DNA of 64,000 bases from Acidobacteriaceae bacterium (GTDB lineage: Bacteria; Acidobacteriota; Terriglobia; Bryobacterales; Bryobacteraceae), in the NCBI GenBank assembly GCA_019233755.1, contig JAFAMD010000012.1, forward strand, positions 1 to 64,000. Direction: 5' to 3'. The notes below the pieces were generated by a model, which did no database searches, had not been told where the DNA came from, and saw nothing but the letters and a program-made list of their open reading frames with translations. A program made the position numbers and the translations under genes. Positions 17,793 through 27,263 of this stretch are shown here, piece by piece; position 1 is the first letter of the stretch, and each line of letters opens with the position of its first letter.

Positions 17793-19637
17793 CTAGTGCG
17801 GCGTTTCCTGCCCTGCCAGCCTGTTTTTCAACACCCATTGCCGGTCGTTGCGGGCCGTTTCGTTCGAAGGCTCTAATGCCAGCGCTTTATCGAATTCCGC
17901 CAGCGCAGCCTCATAGCGGCCGCCGCGCGCCAGCATCTGCCCGAACTGATCGTGCAGGCGCGCACTGTCCGGGAATTCTTCGAGCACTTGACGGAAGTCG
18001 CCTATCGCCTCATCGAACTTGCCGCTCTTGGCAAGCGCATTCGCTAGGTTATAGCGCGCGTTTACGTAGTCGGGCCGCACCCGCAGAACCTCACGAAACT
18101 GCACAATCGCATCGCCGGTACGTCCGACACTCTCGAAAGCGGACCCCAGCATATCGTGCGCCTCCGGCCGGCTCGCATCCAGCCGCACTGCCGTCTCGAG
18201 CTCCGCAATCCCCGCCTGCGTCTCCAGCCGGGATAGCATTAGAGCGCCCAGATTCAGATGCGCCGCGAAGTCGTTCGGGTATTTTTCGATGTTATGCCGT
18301 GTGACGGCTTCTTCCAATTCCCGTCGCCGGTCGCCCCGCCCCCTCGGCAGCACCTGCAGCCACAGGTGCCCCATCTCATCCGTGGCCTGATTCCCGGCGC
18401 AAACTCTCTTGGGCGGGCGATTCGGATTACGCGGGTTCCGCCCGCTGTTGTCGTAATGAAACCGCATCGACACCACCGTTCCCGTCGGCAGAAACACAGG
18501 GGTGCGATAGCGATACACGGCCTGCCAATTGAGATCCCAATCCGGAATCGTGATCAGCCATCGGCGCGTGCCGTCTGGCAGGGTAGCGTAGCCTTCAAGC
18601 AGCTTGCCAGGGTAATGCGCGTGCGGATAAATCGCCAGAACGTCTACATCCATTGGAAGCCGAAAATCGTCCGAGACAACAAAGTCCCGCGCACCCGCTG
18701 GAATGTTGAGAGCACCGTCGTGCTCCAGTTGAAACAGCAGTGGAAAGTGCGTCGGCGGCTTCTCGGTAAAGTACAGCGCCACGCTCGGCTGGATCCACTC
18801 CCGTTTTCCGCTCGGCTGCAGATGGGTGTTCAGAACCAGCGTATTGCCCGGATCCAATCTCCATGCGAAACCATCCGGCTCGGAGTAGGGCGTCGTTCCG
18901 GGCTTCCAGAAGAGAAAATAGCTCGCAGGATCAAAAGGATTCCGGTCGAGCGTCAACTCCATGCCCGCAAATCCGCTGCCGGGAGCCTCTTCCAGCCGGC
19001 GAACAGAATTCGTGCGGTCGACAAGCATGTTCGCGTGGTGTACTATGCGGGCCGCTGAAAGCGGATCGGGGCACTGCTCGCATGCTTCCTTGCCCTCGCC
19101 AACCGGCCATATCTCAATCGCGCGGACATAACGAGTGCTCTTGGTGTCCGGCCTGAAAGTGAAATTCCAGAAGACATCTGGCCCGCTCGCCGGCATGGCA
19201 AATGCATGCCCTGCCCTGAGAATCAAATCCGGCTTGCCGAGTTTCCACGCTCCGGAAAAATTCGGTGGCGCGGGACATTCCGCTGGATCACCTTCCGGCG
19301 CGCCCACCTTCACCCAGCCCGCGATCAACCGGATTTGCTGGTCTGTCAGCCTTCTCTCATCCTCAAAGTCTCCGTGTCCCGCCTGCGGCAGCCACGGCGG
19401 CATGTAGCGGCGCTCCGTCACAGCCGCAATCTGCCGGGCATGCTTCTTTGCGTCCTCATACGTCAAAAGCGGAAACGGACCGGCCTCTCCGGCATGATGG
19501 CATCCGGAGCAATTCCGGTAGATAATCGGCGCGATATCCCGCGCGAAGGTAGGAGAACTATTTTCCCTGCTTGCTCCGTCGAGGCCCGTCAGCAGCGCGG
19601 CAAATAACACACTAAGCGCCGCAAAACTCCGCTTCAC
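17793..19637 (-). CDS. cytochrome c / copper monooxygenase-like / TPR protein
   Basis: The 614-residue exported protein has a signal peptide (FAALSVLFAALLTG), a c-type heme domain with CSGCH and axial-ligand candidates in the next 70 residues (RYMPPWLP), and a long beta region like the PHM/DBH copper monooxygenase fold (VHHANMLVD; NTHLQPSG; YPHAHYPGK supply histidines and others). At least three C-terminal TPR units follow, with AHLNLGALMLSR and ARYNLANALAKSGKFDEA. Start GTG 19637 overlaps the stop of the redoxin gene by 4 bp (GTGA), so the two are translationally coupled. Substrate is unknown. Confidence 0.8.
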   Translation of the reverse strand: MKRSFAALSVLFAALLTGLDGASRENSSPTFARDIAPIIYRNCSGCHHAGEAGPFPLLTYEDAKKHARQIAAVTERRYMPPWLPQAGHGDFEDERRLTDQQIRLIAGWVKVGAPEGDPAECPAPPNFSGAWKLGKPDLILRAGHAFAMPASGPDVFWNFTFRPDTKSTRYVRAIEIWPVGEGKEACEQCPDPLSAARIVHHANMLVDRTNSVRRLEEAPGSGFAGMELTLDRNPFDPASYFLFWKPGTTPYSEPDGFAWRLDPGNTLVLNTHLQPSGKREWIQPSVALYFTEKPPTHFPLLFQLEHDGALNIPAGARDFVVSDDFRLPMDVDVLAIYPHAHYPGKLLEGYATLPDGTRRWLITIPDWDLNWQAVYRYRTPVFLPTGTVVSMRFHYDNSGRNPRNPNRPPKRVCAGNQATDEMGHLWLQVLPRGRGDRRRELEEAVTRHNIEKYPNDFAAHLNLGALMLSRLETQAGIAELETAVRLDASRPEAHDMLGSAFESVGRTGDAIVQFREVLRVRPDYVNARYNLANALAKSGKFDEAIGDFRQVLEEFPDSARLHDQFGQMLARGGRYEAALAEFDKALALEPSNETARNDRQWVLKNRLAGQETPH

Positions 19638-20254
19638 TCCACATCCGCCAGCGAACACCCGATGGCGCGTGTCTCCGGCTCGGCTACCGCCTTACCCGCC
19701 AGTACGGCCAAGATCGCATTCTCCAGATCGTGAATGTCGGCCTGCGCTCTTGCCTTGCCGATGTCCACGTACCTGTCGTCGATGCGCCCGTGATATCGCA
19801 GCGTTCCCGCAGCATCGAAAACGGCAGCTTCGGGTGCCGTGGTCGCATGCGCGCGCTTTACCAGCATGTGATGAGGGTCTCTGACCGGTACGCCCGGAAA
19901 CCGATACCCCGCTACATGCGCTTCAATCCCGGCCGCCGTTTCCGCCGGATCTGCGTACACCAGCCAGAAATTCACCTTTCGCGATGCAAATTCGCTGTGC
20001 AGCCGCTGCAGTTCCGGCGCGTAGCGGTTGGTAATCGGGCAGTCCGTTCTGACGAACAGCAACACCTGCACCGCGGCCGGAGACGCGAACAGGTCGACAG
20101 GCTTGCCCTTGAGGTCCAGTACGCCGTCCCCGTCCGCCCCGCCTGCAATCTGCGCGCCTCGAATGGGAAAGCTCAACGCCGCTGCGCAGATTGCCAGGCA
20201 AAGCGTCAACACGGACGGACCCCCTGGACGTGCTAAGCAGGCCTGCTTAAGCAT
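19634..20254 (-). CDS. exported redoxin-like protein
   Basis: The 206-residue protein has a signal peptide (VLTLCLAICAAALSFP) and a thioredoxin fold of the AhpC/TSA redoxin group. The reactive site is TDCPITNRYAPEL, a CPxxN form with only one cysteine in that motif rather than CxxC, and a further Cys lies near the C-terminus (AIGCSLADV). The same C-terminal motif precedes the cytochrome c domain in fused redoxin-cytochrome proteins of Planctomycetes and Acidobacteria, so these two genes may be the split form. It probably handles peroxide or thiol redox in the periplasm together with the downstream protein. Confidence 0.75.
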   Translation of the reverse strand: MLKQACLARPGGPSVLTLCLAICAAALSFPIRGAQIAGGADGDGVLDLKGKPVDLFASPAAVQVLLFVRTDCPITNRYAPELQRLHSEFASRKVNFWLVYADPAETAAGIEAHVAGYRFPGVPVRDPHHMLVKRAHATTAPEAAVFDAAGTLRYHGRIDDRYVDIGKARAQADIHDLENAILAVLAGKAVAEPETRAIGCSLADVE

Positions 20255-20269
20255 GTAGCGGAACGCCTC

Positions 20270-22135
20270 TCAGAAAATAAAGCTCAACCCGCCGCGGATC
20301 GCCCGGGGAGCCTGCACAATCAGCATGTGCTCTCCAGGGTTTGTAGCCAGCGGAATGTACCCCTGCGCTAGCAGGTTGCGCAGATCGGCCGTCAATTCCA
20401 GGTGCCCGGGCATGCCGAAGAAAGAAGGCAGCGGCTGCCGGACGACGACGTTCAAACCGGGAGACACATAGGCCCATTGCGTCGTGAATGCGTGGGTAGG
20501 AATGACCGCGCCCGGGTCCATCCAGCCGTAAGAGGCTAGGAGCCGGGTTCCCGTCACCGGCGTCCGAACCCGAACGTTGGCACTCGCAAGATTATGTCCG
20601 CCCTCGCTGAGAAACTTCTCCTGCACGCCCGAACTCTGCGCCAGGCCCCCTGCGTTTGCCGTGAATCCTCCCATGCGTCCGTAGGCGATGGTGACGTCGA
20701 CTGAATCATTGACTCGCTGGGCAGCGGATACCAGGTAACCCGTCCGTCGATAGTTGCCGATGTTATACGACGCAGTCATCGACCCGTAGTCGGACAACAA
20801 ATCGCCAGGCGAGACCTCGGAAAGATCGCCGGCTACATTAATGCGACCGTTGGAGACGTTCTCATAAAATCCGCTTACCGCATAGGTCTGCGAACCGATC
20901 ACTTTGTTGTATCCGATCTCATAACTCGCCGTTCTCTGTAATTCGAGCTGCCCGTTCCGGGTTGAGATCTGCGGCAATCGCGAAAGTGCGTCTACTGCGC
21001 TCATCAGGTCGCCGGTAGGCGCGTCTGCTTCAACCGCTCGATAACCCTGATGCGTGGTCAGCCCGTCGGGGCGTCCTCCATCGCTGTATGCGGCCAGCAC
21101 CTGTCCTGCGGATCCGATATCTACTGTCACGCGCGCAAAGGGACTGATCCGGCTCGCATTCTGCTGGTAATCGACAGACTCGCCCGTCATGCCGTACTCC
21201 AGGTGCACGTTGTCGAGCGGATCCGCCGTCTGATAAAAACTGAGCGACATGGTTCGCAAGGCGGGCAATGTGGCTTCGAGCGTATTCGGACCGGCTACTT
21301 CAGCGCCCGCAGGCAAAGTTCCAAAACGCCCCAGTTGTTCAATCGTGAGCGTGACTTCGGGGGGCGCCGTGATCCCCGCGCTCTCACTCCGGGAGTAAAT
21401 CGCGCACAACCCCATGGCGACCGGCCCGGCTTGTGCGCCCGATCCAAAGTTACCCGCCAGTTGCAATTGGTTTTTCCCGAGTACGCTTGTCGAGAGTGCG
21501 AATCCGGTGCCCAGATCGGAGACAGCCGTATCGGAATCAATCGCCCCCCCATCTCCGCCTGAAACCGTGAACATGGCGCGAGTATCCGAGAAAATCTGCG
21601 GCCGCATTTTGCTCTCTCGCTTCGGTGGCATTTCCTCGGCGAAGATGCGGTTGATGGGACGCGTAGCAGGCGAAGAGCGCAGCACCCATTTCCAATCGTC
21701 GGTCATCCCTCCGTTAGGAACGGTATAAGTAAGTTCAATATTGCTGAACAGCGTCGCGACGTGGATTTGCAGCACACTGTTCAAGCCGGCCTTCACCGCG
21801 ACCCTGTCCCGCGAGACCGGCAGGAAACTCGCCAGTAAAACTCTGACGGAGTAGATATCGGCCGGCAGATTAGCAAACGCGAACTGCCCGTCCGGCGTCG
21901 TGATCGTTTTTGCGAGCAGCCTTTGGTACTTGTTAAACAGTTGAATGGTCGCACCCATTTGCGGAGTTCCGCCCGAGTCGACCACCGTTCCGAGAAGGTT
22001 TCCCGTGACCGGCAGAGACAAGTCCGCAGCACTCCCCTGACTGGCGAAAGCCAGCACTGCAAAGGCGATGACGGAGGCGAACTGTCTCTTCGAGAAACCC
22101 TGCTGCAAGGTTGCCTTTTTTTTGCCGCGGCTCAA
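20270..22135 (-). CDS. outer-membrane beta-barrel protein with carboxypeptidase-regulatory domain
   Basis: The 621-residue protein has a signal peptide (VIAFAVLAFASQGSAA), then a carboxypeptidase-regulatory-like domain (GNLLGTVVDSGGTPQMGATI to VLLASFLPVSRDRV). The remaining 450 residues alternate polar and apolar residues and end in RGGLSFIF; a terminal Phe is the usual Bam recognition signal of outer-membrane barrels. A TonB box and plug domain are not obvious, unlike classical TonB receptors. It follows the GWxTD gene by 13 bp in the same operon. Function is unknown; a role in envelope transport or surface structure is inferred. Confidence 0.7.
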   Translation of the reverse strand: MSRGKKKATLQQGFSKRQFASVIAFAVLAFASQGSAADLSLPVTGNLLGTVVDSGGTPQMGATIQLFNKYQRLLAKTITTPDGQFAFANLPADIYSVRVLLASFLPVSRDRVAVKAGLNSVLQIHVATLFSNIELTYTVPNGGMTDDWKWVLRSSPATRPINRIFAEEMPPKRESKMRPQIFSDTRAMFTVSGGDGGAIDSDTAVSDLGTGFALSTSVLGKNQLQLAGNFGSGAQAGPVAMGLCAIYSRSESAGITAPPEVTLTIEQLGRFGTLPAGAEVAGPNTLEATLPALRTMSLSFYQTADPLDNVHLEYGMTGESVDYQQNASRISPFARVTVDIGSAGQVLAAYSDGGRPDGLTTHQGYRAVEADAPTGDLMSAVDALSRLPQISTRNGQLELQRTASYEIGYNKVIGSQTYAVSGFYENVSNGRINVAGDLSEVSPGDLLSDYGSMTASYNIGNYRRTGYLVSAAQRVNDSVDVTIAYGRMGGFTANAGGLAQSSGVQEKFLSEGGHNLASANVRVRTPVTGTRLLASYGWMDPGAVIPTHAFTTQWAYVSPGLNVVVRQPLPSFFGMPGHLELTADLRNLLAQGYIPLATNPGEHMLIVQAPRAIRGGLSFIF

Positions 22136-22148
22136 CAGTCGCGGTTGA

Positions 22149-23867
22149 CTACGATATTACCGTAAAATCGGCGGACGGGCTCAGTGTCTGGTTCTTCAGC
22201 TTGTCCGTCAACTTCAATTCCAGCTTGTATTTCCCCGGAGCTAACGTCTTCAGCGGTAGCTTCTTCTCCACCGTTACCAGGAACGGCGAAGCATTCTGAA
22301 TTTTGGCGATGTCTTCCGTGTAACTCAGAACCGTCTTGTTGTCCGCCACATTCACGATGTCGTACTCGATCGTGCCCTCCGGTTTCTTGGTCTTCTCATC
22401 CATCCCGAGGTTGTAGAACTCGGTGTAAATGCCCATGGCTTCGTCCTGCTTGAAAACATCGTTCACGCGCGGTCGCACCTTCGAGCTGCGAATGACGAAC
22501 TGGCCGGCCCCGATGCTGTTGGTCGGCACGCGCTCGAGTTGATCCGCCAGAATCACGCTGCTTGCCCCTAGCTGGTCTTCATCGTAATGAGGCACGTTCA
22601 GCGCGCATTCAAAATTGTTCACGGTATTGCCCACCGTGTCCTTGGCAACGATATTCAACCGGTAAGTACCGGGCGCCAGCGGTATTCGTTTGGAATAGAT
22701 CTGCGATCCATTCATTGCCTGCTGCAGCATCTCGGCCGGAACTTCCGCGCTCACGGTATCTTCAAACCAGTTCACTGACCGGCGCGTCAACGTCGTGATC
22801 CGGCCGTAAATATTGACCGTCGCCTTGGCGATCTTGTCTTTTGTGGCGAAGTTCAAATCGTTGTTCTTGAAGAGAACTGAAATGTTGGCGTAAACGGTCG
22901 CGTCTGTCACGCGAATGTAGTCCGTCCGCACCTGAATCGGCAGCGTGTTGTACCGGATGTTGGAATTAACAATCGCGTCCAGGTCCTTGAACTTGATCGA
23001 AGGCGCTTTCATCAGGTTGGCGTACTGCTCCAGGCGCGTGAACTCGTTCATACTTTCCGGCAGAGGCTGGCCGCCCGTGCCAAGGTGCGTTCCGTCGGTA
23101 CGCTGGAACCGCTGCGTTTTATCCGCCATGCCCATCTGCTCCGACAGCGTAAGACCCGCTCCCGGCACGTACAGCAGCGCGTCCTTCTCTTCCGGATCCA
23201 GAGAGATGTGGTACTCGCCGCTCATCGTGGTGTCGACAAATTCGATGATGACGTTGGTCCCCACACCGTCGATGTAGCGGTACCGCCAGTCCTCGAACGG
23301 GTAGGTCGATGTGTTGCCGCCCCCCTCTTCGATGGGCCGCTCGTAGCTGCCGCCCGAAGGATGCGAGTCGATTTCGTCCGGCGGACCGTATTTGATGTAG
23401 ATCATTCCGCGGTCGGTCTTCCAGCCTGGAATACCGGATGCGTAATGGTCGTTGGCGTACGCGATACGGCGGTAATGCTCTTCTTTATACTCGTTCTCTT
23501 CCGTATCAGGCGTCGGATCGCGGCGCAGCCAGAACTGCTCTACGAACTGCTGCCGCTCCTCATCCGTCTTCAGCCGCTTGAACGCCTGCTTCTCTTCATC
23601 GGTGATGATGTAGACGACGTCCTCATTCAGCCATTTCTTCCACGGACCCGCCAGCTCTTTTTCGAGCTCCTTTTGCTTCTTCGCAATCTGCTTCTTGGTC
23701 AGCGGTTTTGAAACCGTGTCGTTCGTCGAGCTGCTGGAGGATGAACTGCCGGAGGACGAGCTGCTCGATTGAGCGTTCTTATCCTGTGCAACAACAACGC
23801 TCGCGATGAGCGCCGCTGCCATGGTGCCAACCAAGATGCGGAACAGGAAGGCAGGGGGAAACTTCAT
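22149..23867 (-). CDS. GWxTD domain-containing secreted protein
   Basis: The 572-residue protein carries a signal peptide (FRILVGTMAAALIASVVVAQ), a Ser-rich linker (about 33-48, only broken by one Gly), and a GWxTD domain starting near WKKWLNEDVVYIITDEEKQA with FWLRRDPTP and RIAYAN. Immunoglobulin-like beta domains fill the C-terminus. The Ser linker uses many different codons, so selection on the protein rather than DNA slippage maintains it. GWxTD proteins are common in Acidobacteria and have unknown function. It heads a two-gene operon with the barrel protein at 20270. Confidence 0.85.
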   Translation of the reverse strand: MKFPPAFLFRILVGTMAAALIASVVVAQDKNAQSSSSSSGSSSSSSSTNDTVSKPLTKKQIAKKQKELEKELAGPWKKWLNEDVVYIITDEEKQAFKRLKTDEERQQFVEQFWLRRDPTPDTEENEYKEEHYRRIAYANDHYASGIPGWKTDRGMIYIKYGPPDEIDSHPSGGSYERPIEEGGGNTSTYPFEDWRYRYIDGVGTNVIIEFVDTTMSGEYHISLDPEEKDALLYVPGAGLTLSEQMGMADKTQRFQRTDGTHLGTGGQPLPESMNEFTRLEQYANLMKAPSIKFKDLDAIVNSNIRYNTLPIQVRTDYIRVTDATVYANISVLFKNNDLNFATKDKIAKATVNIYGRITTLTRRSVNWFEDTVSAEVPAEMLQQAMNGSQIYSKRIPLAPGTYRLNIVAKDTVGNTVNNFECALNVPHYDEDQLGASSVILADQLERVPTNSIGAGQFVIRSSKVRPRVNDVFKQDEAMGIYTEFYNLGMDEKTKKPEGTIEYDIVNVADNKTVLSYTEDIAKIQNASPFLVTVEKKLPLKTLAPGKYKLELKLTDKLKNQTLSPSADFTVIS

Positions 23868-24256
23868 ATACGGAAAACCACCTGTATTTGTGAGGGCTAC
23901 AAACCCAGTCTAAGTGTCTTTTTTTGTTGCGTCAACGCCTCGGGACGTGTCATAGGTCCCAAGGGTTACAAGAGGAGCTACCGAGTGAACCGACAGCCCG
24001 GCCCCGCCGCCCTGGTCGTTGCCTTTCCCGGTATACACCTTTACGAGGTGCTGTGCGGCGGATTTCGTTCTACGGGATTCAGTAGGCGAACTTCTGAATT
24101 GAAGATTGAAACCTCTGTAATCTCATCAACGTTAGTATGAAATAGTCAGCAATAACAATAACATACGCGCAAGGGCCGATTGGCCGCATACGTGCTCTCG
24201 TAGGGAGCTTGCGTAATCTATACAGTGGCGGCGAAATACACTAGCCGCCCGGGTGC
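23868..24256. other. intergenic region between GWxTD gene and histidine kinase
   Basis: 389 bp without a convincing gene. It must hold divergent promoters for the GWxTD operon and the kinase. A short open frame around 23980-24140 has no recognisable similarity. No riboswitch or tRNA was recognised. Confidence 0.5.
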
Positions 24257-27232
24257 TTGGTGGGCGAATCTAGAAGCCAATTCGCGGGAACGCTGCTGCT
24301 GATCCTCACGGTCGCGGCGGCCGTTGCGGCTGTCCTCAGCCTGCAGCATCTCCGCGCCTATCCTCTTCATGATGACGGGGTTACCTGGGTCGATAAAGCT
24401 GTTGATCGCGCCCAGTCGGGAGGCCGGACCGCTGTCGTCGCCGCCTACATTACGCCGGACGGCCCGGGTGACCGAGCAGGCATCCGTCTCGGCGACCAGG
24501 TCTTGAAAATCGGTCCGCAACCCATTGAGCGTGCCCTGGATGTGCCGCAGGCGCTCTGGCAGATTCCGGTTATGGGACAAACCCGTTATACCCTTCGCCG
24601 GAACGGGATCGAATTCCAGAAAGACAACATCTTCATTCAGGACGCACCCCGCGACAGCGCTGTTTATTACCAGTACTTTGTCGGCTTTTTCTACCTGGGA
24701 ATCGGCCTGTTCGTTTATTACCGCCGCACCAGCGCCGCCCAGTCGCTGCTGTTTTTTCTGCTGTGCCTGTTTTCCTTCGTCGCCTCCTGTTTTCATTACT
24801 CGGGCAAGCTCAATACCTTCGATGAAGTGATGTACTGGGGCAACCTGGTGGCTGGCCTCATCGCCCCCGCCATCTTCCTCCACTTCTGTCTCACTTTCCA
24901 GACAGTACCCCGCTGGTTGAAGATCCGCGGCAGTTGGCTGCTTCTCTATCTGCCTTCGGTTCTCCTGGTTGGAATCGTTGCCCTCGCCGCTGAAGGGCTG
25001 GTGAAGTTCTCGACGCCGCTGCTGGAAGTTCGCTGGCTGCTCGATCGCGTGACGCTCGGCTACTCAGTTCTGTTGTATTTCGCAGGCGCTATCGCCTTGA
25101 GTATCGATTATGCCCGCGCCGAAGATCCTACCCAGCGGCGGCAGTTGAAGTACCTTCGCAACGGCGCCTTCGTTGGGCTCGTTCCATTCACGGCGATCTA
25201 CGCTCTTCCTTACGTCGCCGGCGCGGTTCCGAGCCACATCATGAACCTCAGCGTGCTGTCGATGGGGCTCATACCCCTCGCGTGGGCCTACGCCATCACG
25301 CGATACCGGCTCATGGACGTCGACATCATCTTCCAGCAGGGCTACGTATACACCCTCGCCACGCTGGCGGTCATCGGCACGTTCTATGTTCTCATCTTTT
25401 TGATCTTCAACACGAGTACCATCAGCGCACCCGCCTTCGTGGTACTGATCGCCTTCGCCACCTTCGTCTTTCAGCCCATCCGCCGCTGGATTCAGGAACA
25501 GCTTGACCGCTGGGTGTTTTATCGCGATCGTTATGACTCGCGTCTCACCCTGATTGAATTCGCCCGCGAGCTCAGCTCTGAGACCGATCAGAACGAAATG
25601 CTCGCCAAGGTGTCTGATCGGCTCCTCCGCACGCTTTCTATCCAACAGATTGGATTCTTTCTCCTCGATGAGGGCTCCGGCCGCTTCCATCTCCATTCCC
25701 TCACCCAGAAATCTGCGAAAACGGCGAAAACACTGCATCACCCCCTTGACCTGGGCTTCCTTGAAAGCGAATTGCAGGCTCCCTACCTCTTCTTTGAGCG
25801 TCCCAAACACCTTCGCGACATCGTATCGGCTGAACTGCCGCAATCCGTCCGCGACACCATCTCCGAGCTCGATTTCACTTACTACGTAGCGTGCAAATCG
25901 CGCGGCAAAACAATCGCCTTCTTCGGCGTCAGCCGCACTACTGAAGGCGATTTCCTTTCAAGCGACGATATCGAGCTGCTTGTTACGCTTTCCAACTACG
26001 TCGCGATTGCGATTGAGAACTCACGCCTCTACAGCTCCCTGCAGCGCAAAGCAGATGAATACGAGCGTCTGAAAGAGTTCAGCGAGAACATCGTCGAATC
26101 CATCAACGTCGGCATTCTCGCCGCGGGCCTCGATGATTGCGTCGAGAGCTGGAACTCGCAGATCGAGAAGCTCACCGGCATCCCGCGCCGCGAAGCGCTT
26201 GGCAGGCGGCTCTCTGATCTCTTTCCGCCCGAGCTGTGCGAGAAGTTCGATGAGGTCCGCGGCGATTCGAGAGTACATAACGTCTATAGGATGGTCCTTC
26301 ATCCGCGTCTCGGTGAGCTGGACGAGCAGCCGCAGCCCACGCCGAACGGGCGCCATGGGCTCGAGCTCACGAAAGCCCCGCCGCCTCCGCGCGAGTCGAT
26401 CGTAAACCTTGCGATTGCTCCGCTTTTTTCCAAAGACTTTCAACAGATCGGGCGCCTGATCATCTTCGACGATGTCACCGACCGCGACGAACTCGAGCGC
26501 CGCCTCGTCCAGGCCGACAAGCTCAGCTCTATCGGCCTCCTGGCTGCCGGTGTCGCCCATGAAGTCAACACACCGCTTGCCGTCATCTCCACTTATGCGC
26601 AAATGCTCGCCAAGCAGGTCTCCGATGACGATCACAAGTCGAAGATTCTTGAAAAGATCGCCAAGCAAACCTTCCGCGCGAGCGAAATCGTCAACTCGCT
26701 TTTGAATTTCTCGCGCACGTCGCCGACCGAATTCGTCGAAGTGGACCTGAACCGCGTCATACGCGAGACCGCCAATCTGGTGGAGCACCAGTTCGACAAA
26801 GCCGGCGTCGGCACCCGCCTGAACCTGGCCGATCAATTACCTCTTGTCCGCGGCAATTCCGGCAAGCTCCAGCAGGTCTTCCTCAATCTGTTCATTAACG
26901 CCCGCGACGCTATGTCCGGGGGCGGCGGTACTCTTATCGTTCGCACTTGGAGCGAGGGCGGCTTCGCACATATTGAGGTAGCCGATACAGGGCAGGGAAT
27001 TCCTCCCGAAAACCTGGCGCGCATCTATGATCCGTTCTTCACTACCAAAGGTGCGAAGAAGGGAACCGGACTGGGCCTCTCGATCACCTACGGAATCGTG
27101 CAGGAGCACAAGGGTATCATCGAAGTCGATAGCGTTCTCGGGCACGGAACCCGCTTCCGGCTGGAGTTCCCGGGCGTCTCCGGCGTTTCCGGCAAGCCCG
27201 CCGCACATCGCCGCGAAGCCCTGCCCGCGTGA
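24257..27232 (+). CDS. membrane histidine kinase with PDZ, GAF and PAS domains
   Basis: The 991-residue sensor has a first helix (TLLLILTVAAAVAAVL), a periplasmic PDZ-like domain (about 30-125; GDRAGIRLGDQVLKIGPQPIE), about seven further helices (130-400), a GAF-like domain (435-595), a coiled PAS segment (ESINVGILAAGLDDCVESWN), then HisKA with the phosphoacceptor His768 in HEVNTP and an ATPase domain with the G1/F/G2 boxes (DTGQGIPPENLARIYDPFF; GTGLGLS). TTG 24257 or GTG 24260 is the start, both directly before the first helix. It lies 31 bp upstream of an NtrC-type regulator, its likely partner. Confidence 0.85.
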   Translation: MVGESRSQFAGTLLLILTVAAAVAAVLSLQHLRAYPLHDDGVTWVDKAVDRAQSGGRTAVVAAYITPDGPGDRAGIRLGDQVLKIGPQPIERALDVPQALWQIPVMGQTRYTLRRNGIEFQKDNIFIQDAPRDSAVYYQYFVGFFYLGIGLFVYYRRTSAAQSLLFFLLCLFSFVASCFHYSGKLNTFDEVMYWGNLVAGLIAPAIFLHFCLTFQTVPRWLKIRGSWLLLYLPSVLLVGIVALAAEGLVKFSTPLLEVRWLLDRVTLGYSVLLYFAGAIALSIDYARAEDPTQRRQLKYLRNGAFVGLVPFTAIYALPYVAGAVPSHIMNLSVLSMGLIPLAWAYAITRYRLMDVDIIFQQGYVYTLATLAVIGTFYVLIFLIFNTSTISAPAFVVLIAFATFVFQPIRRWIQEQLDRWVFYRDRYDSRLTLIEFARELSSETDQNEMLAKVSDRLLRTLSIQQIGFFLLDEGSGRFHLHSLTQKSAKTAKTLHHPLDLGFLESELQAPYLFFERPKHLRDIVSAELPQSVRDTISELDFTYYVACKSRGKTIAFFGVSRTTEGDFLSSDDIELLVTLSNYVAIAIENSRLYSSLQRKADEYERLKEFSENIVESINVGILAAGLDDCVESWNSQIEKLTGIPRREALGRRLSDLFPPELCEKFDEVRGDSRVHNVYRMVLHPRLGELDEQPQPTPNGRHGLELTKAPPPPRESIVNLAIAPLFSKDFQQIGRLIIFDDVTDRDELERRLVQADKLSSIGLLAAGVAHEVNTPLAVISTYAQMLAKQVSDDDHKSKILEKIAKQTFRASEIVNSLLNFSRTSPTEFVEVDLNRVIRETANLVEHQFDKAGVGTRLNLADQLPLVRGNSGKLQQVFLNLFINARDAMSGGGGTLIVRTWSEGGFAHIEVADTGQGIPPENLARIYDPFFTTKGAKKGTGLGLSITYGIVQEHKGIIEVDSVLGHGTRFRLEFPGVSGVSGKPAAHRREALPA

Positions 27233-27263
27233 TCGCGCGATCTATCTTCTAATAAATACCCGG

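Noticed and set aside
23720..23780. Ser-rich coding stretch as a microsatellite
   Set aside because: The serines use mixed TCN and AGY codons, so it is not a DNA repeat but a protein linker.
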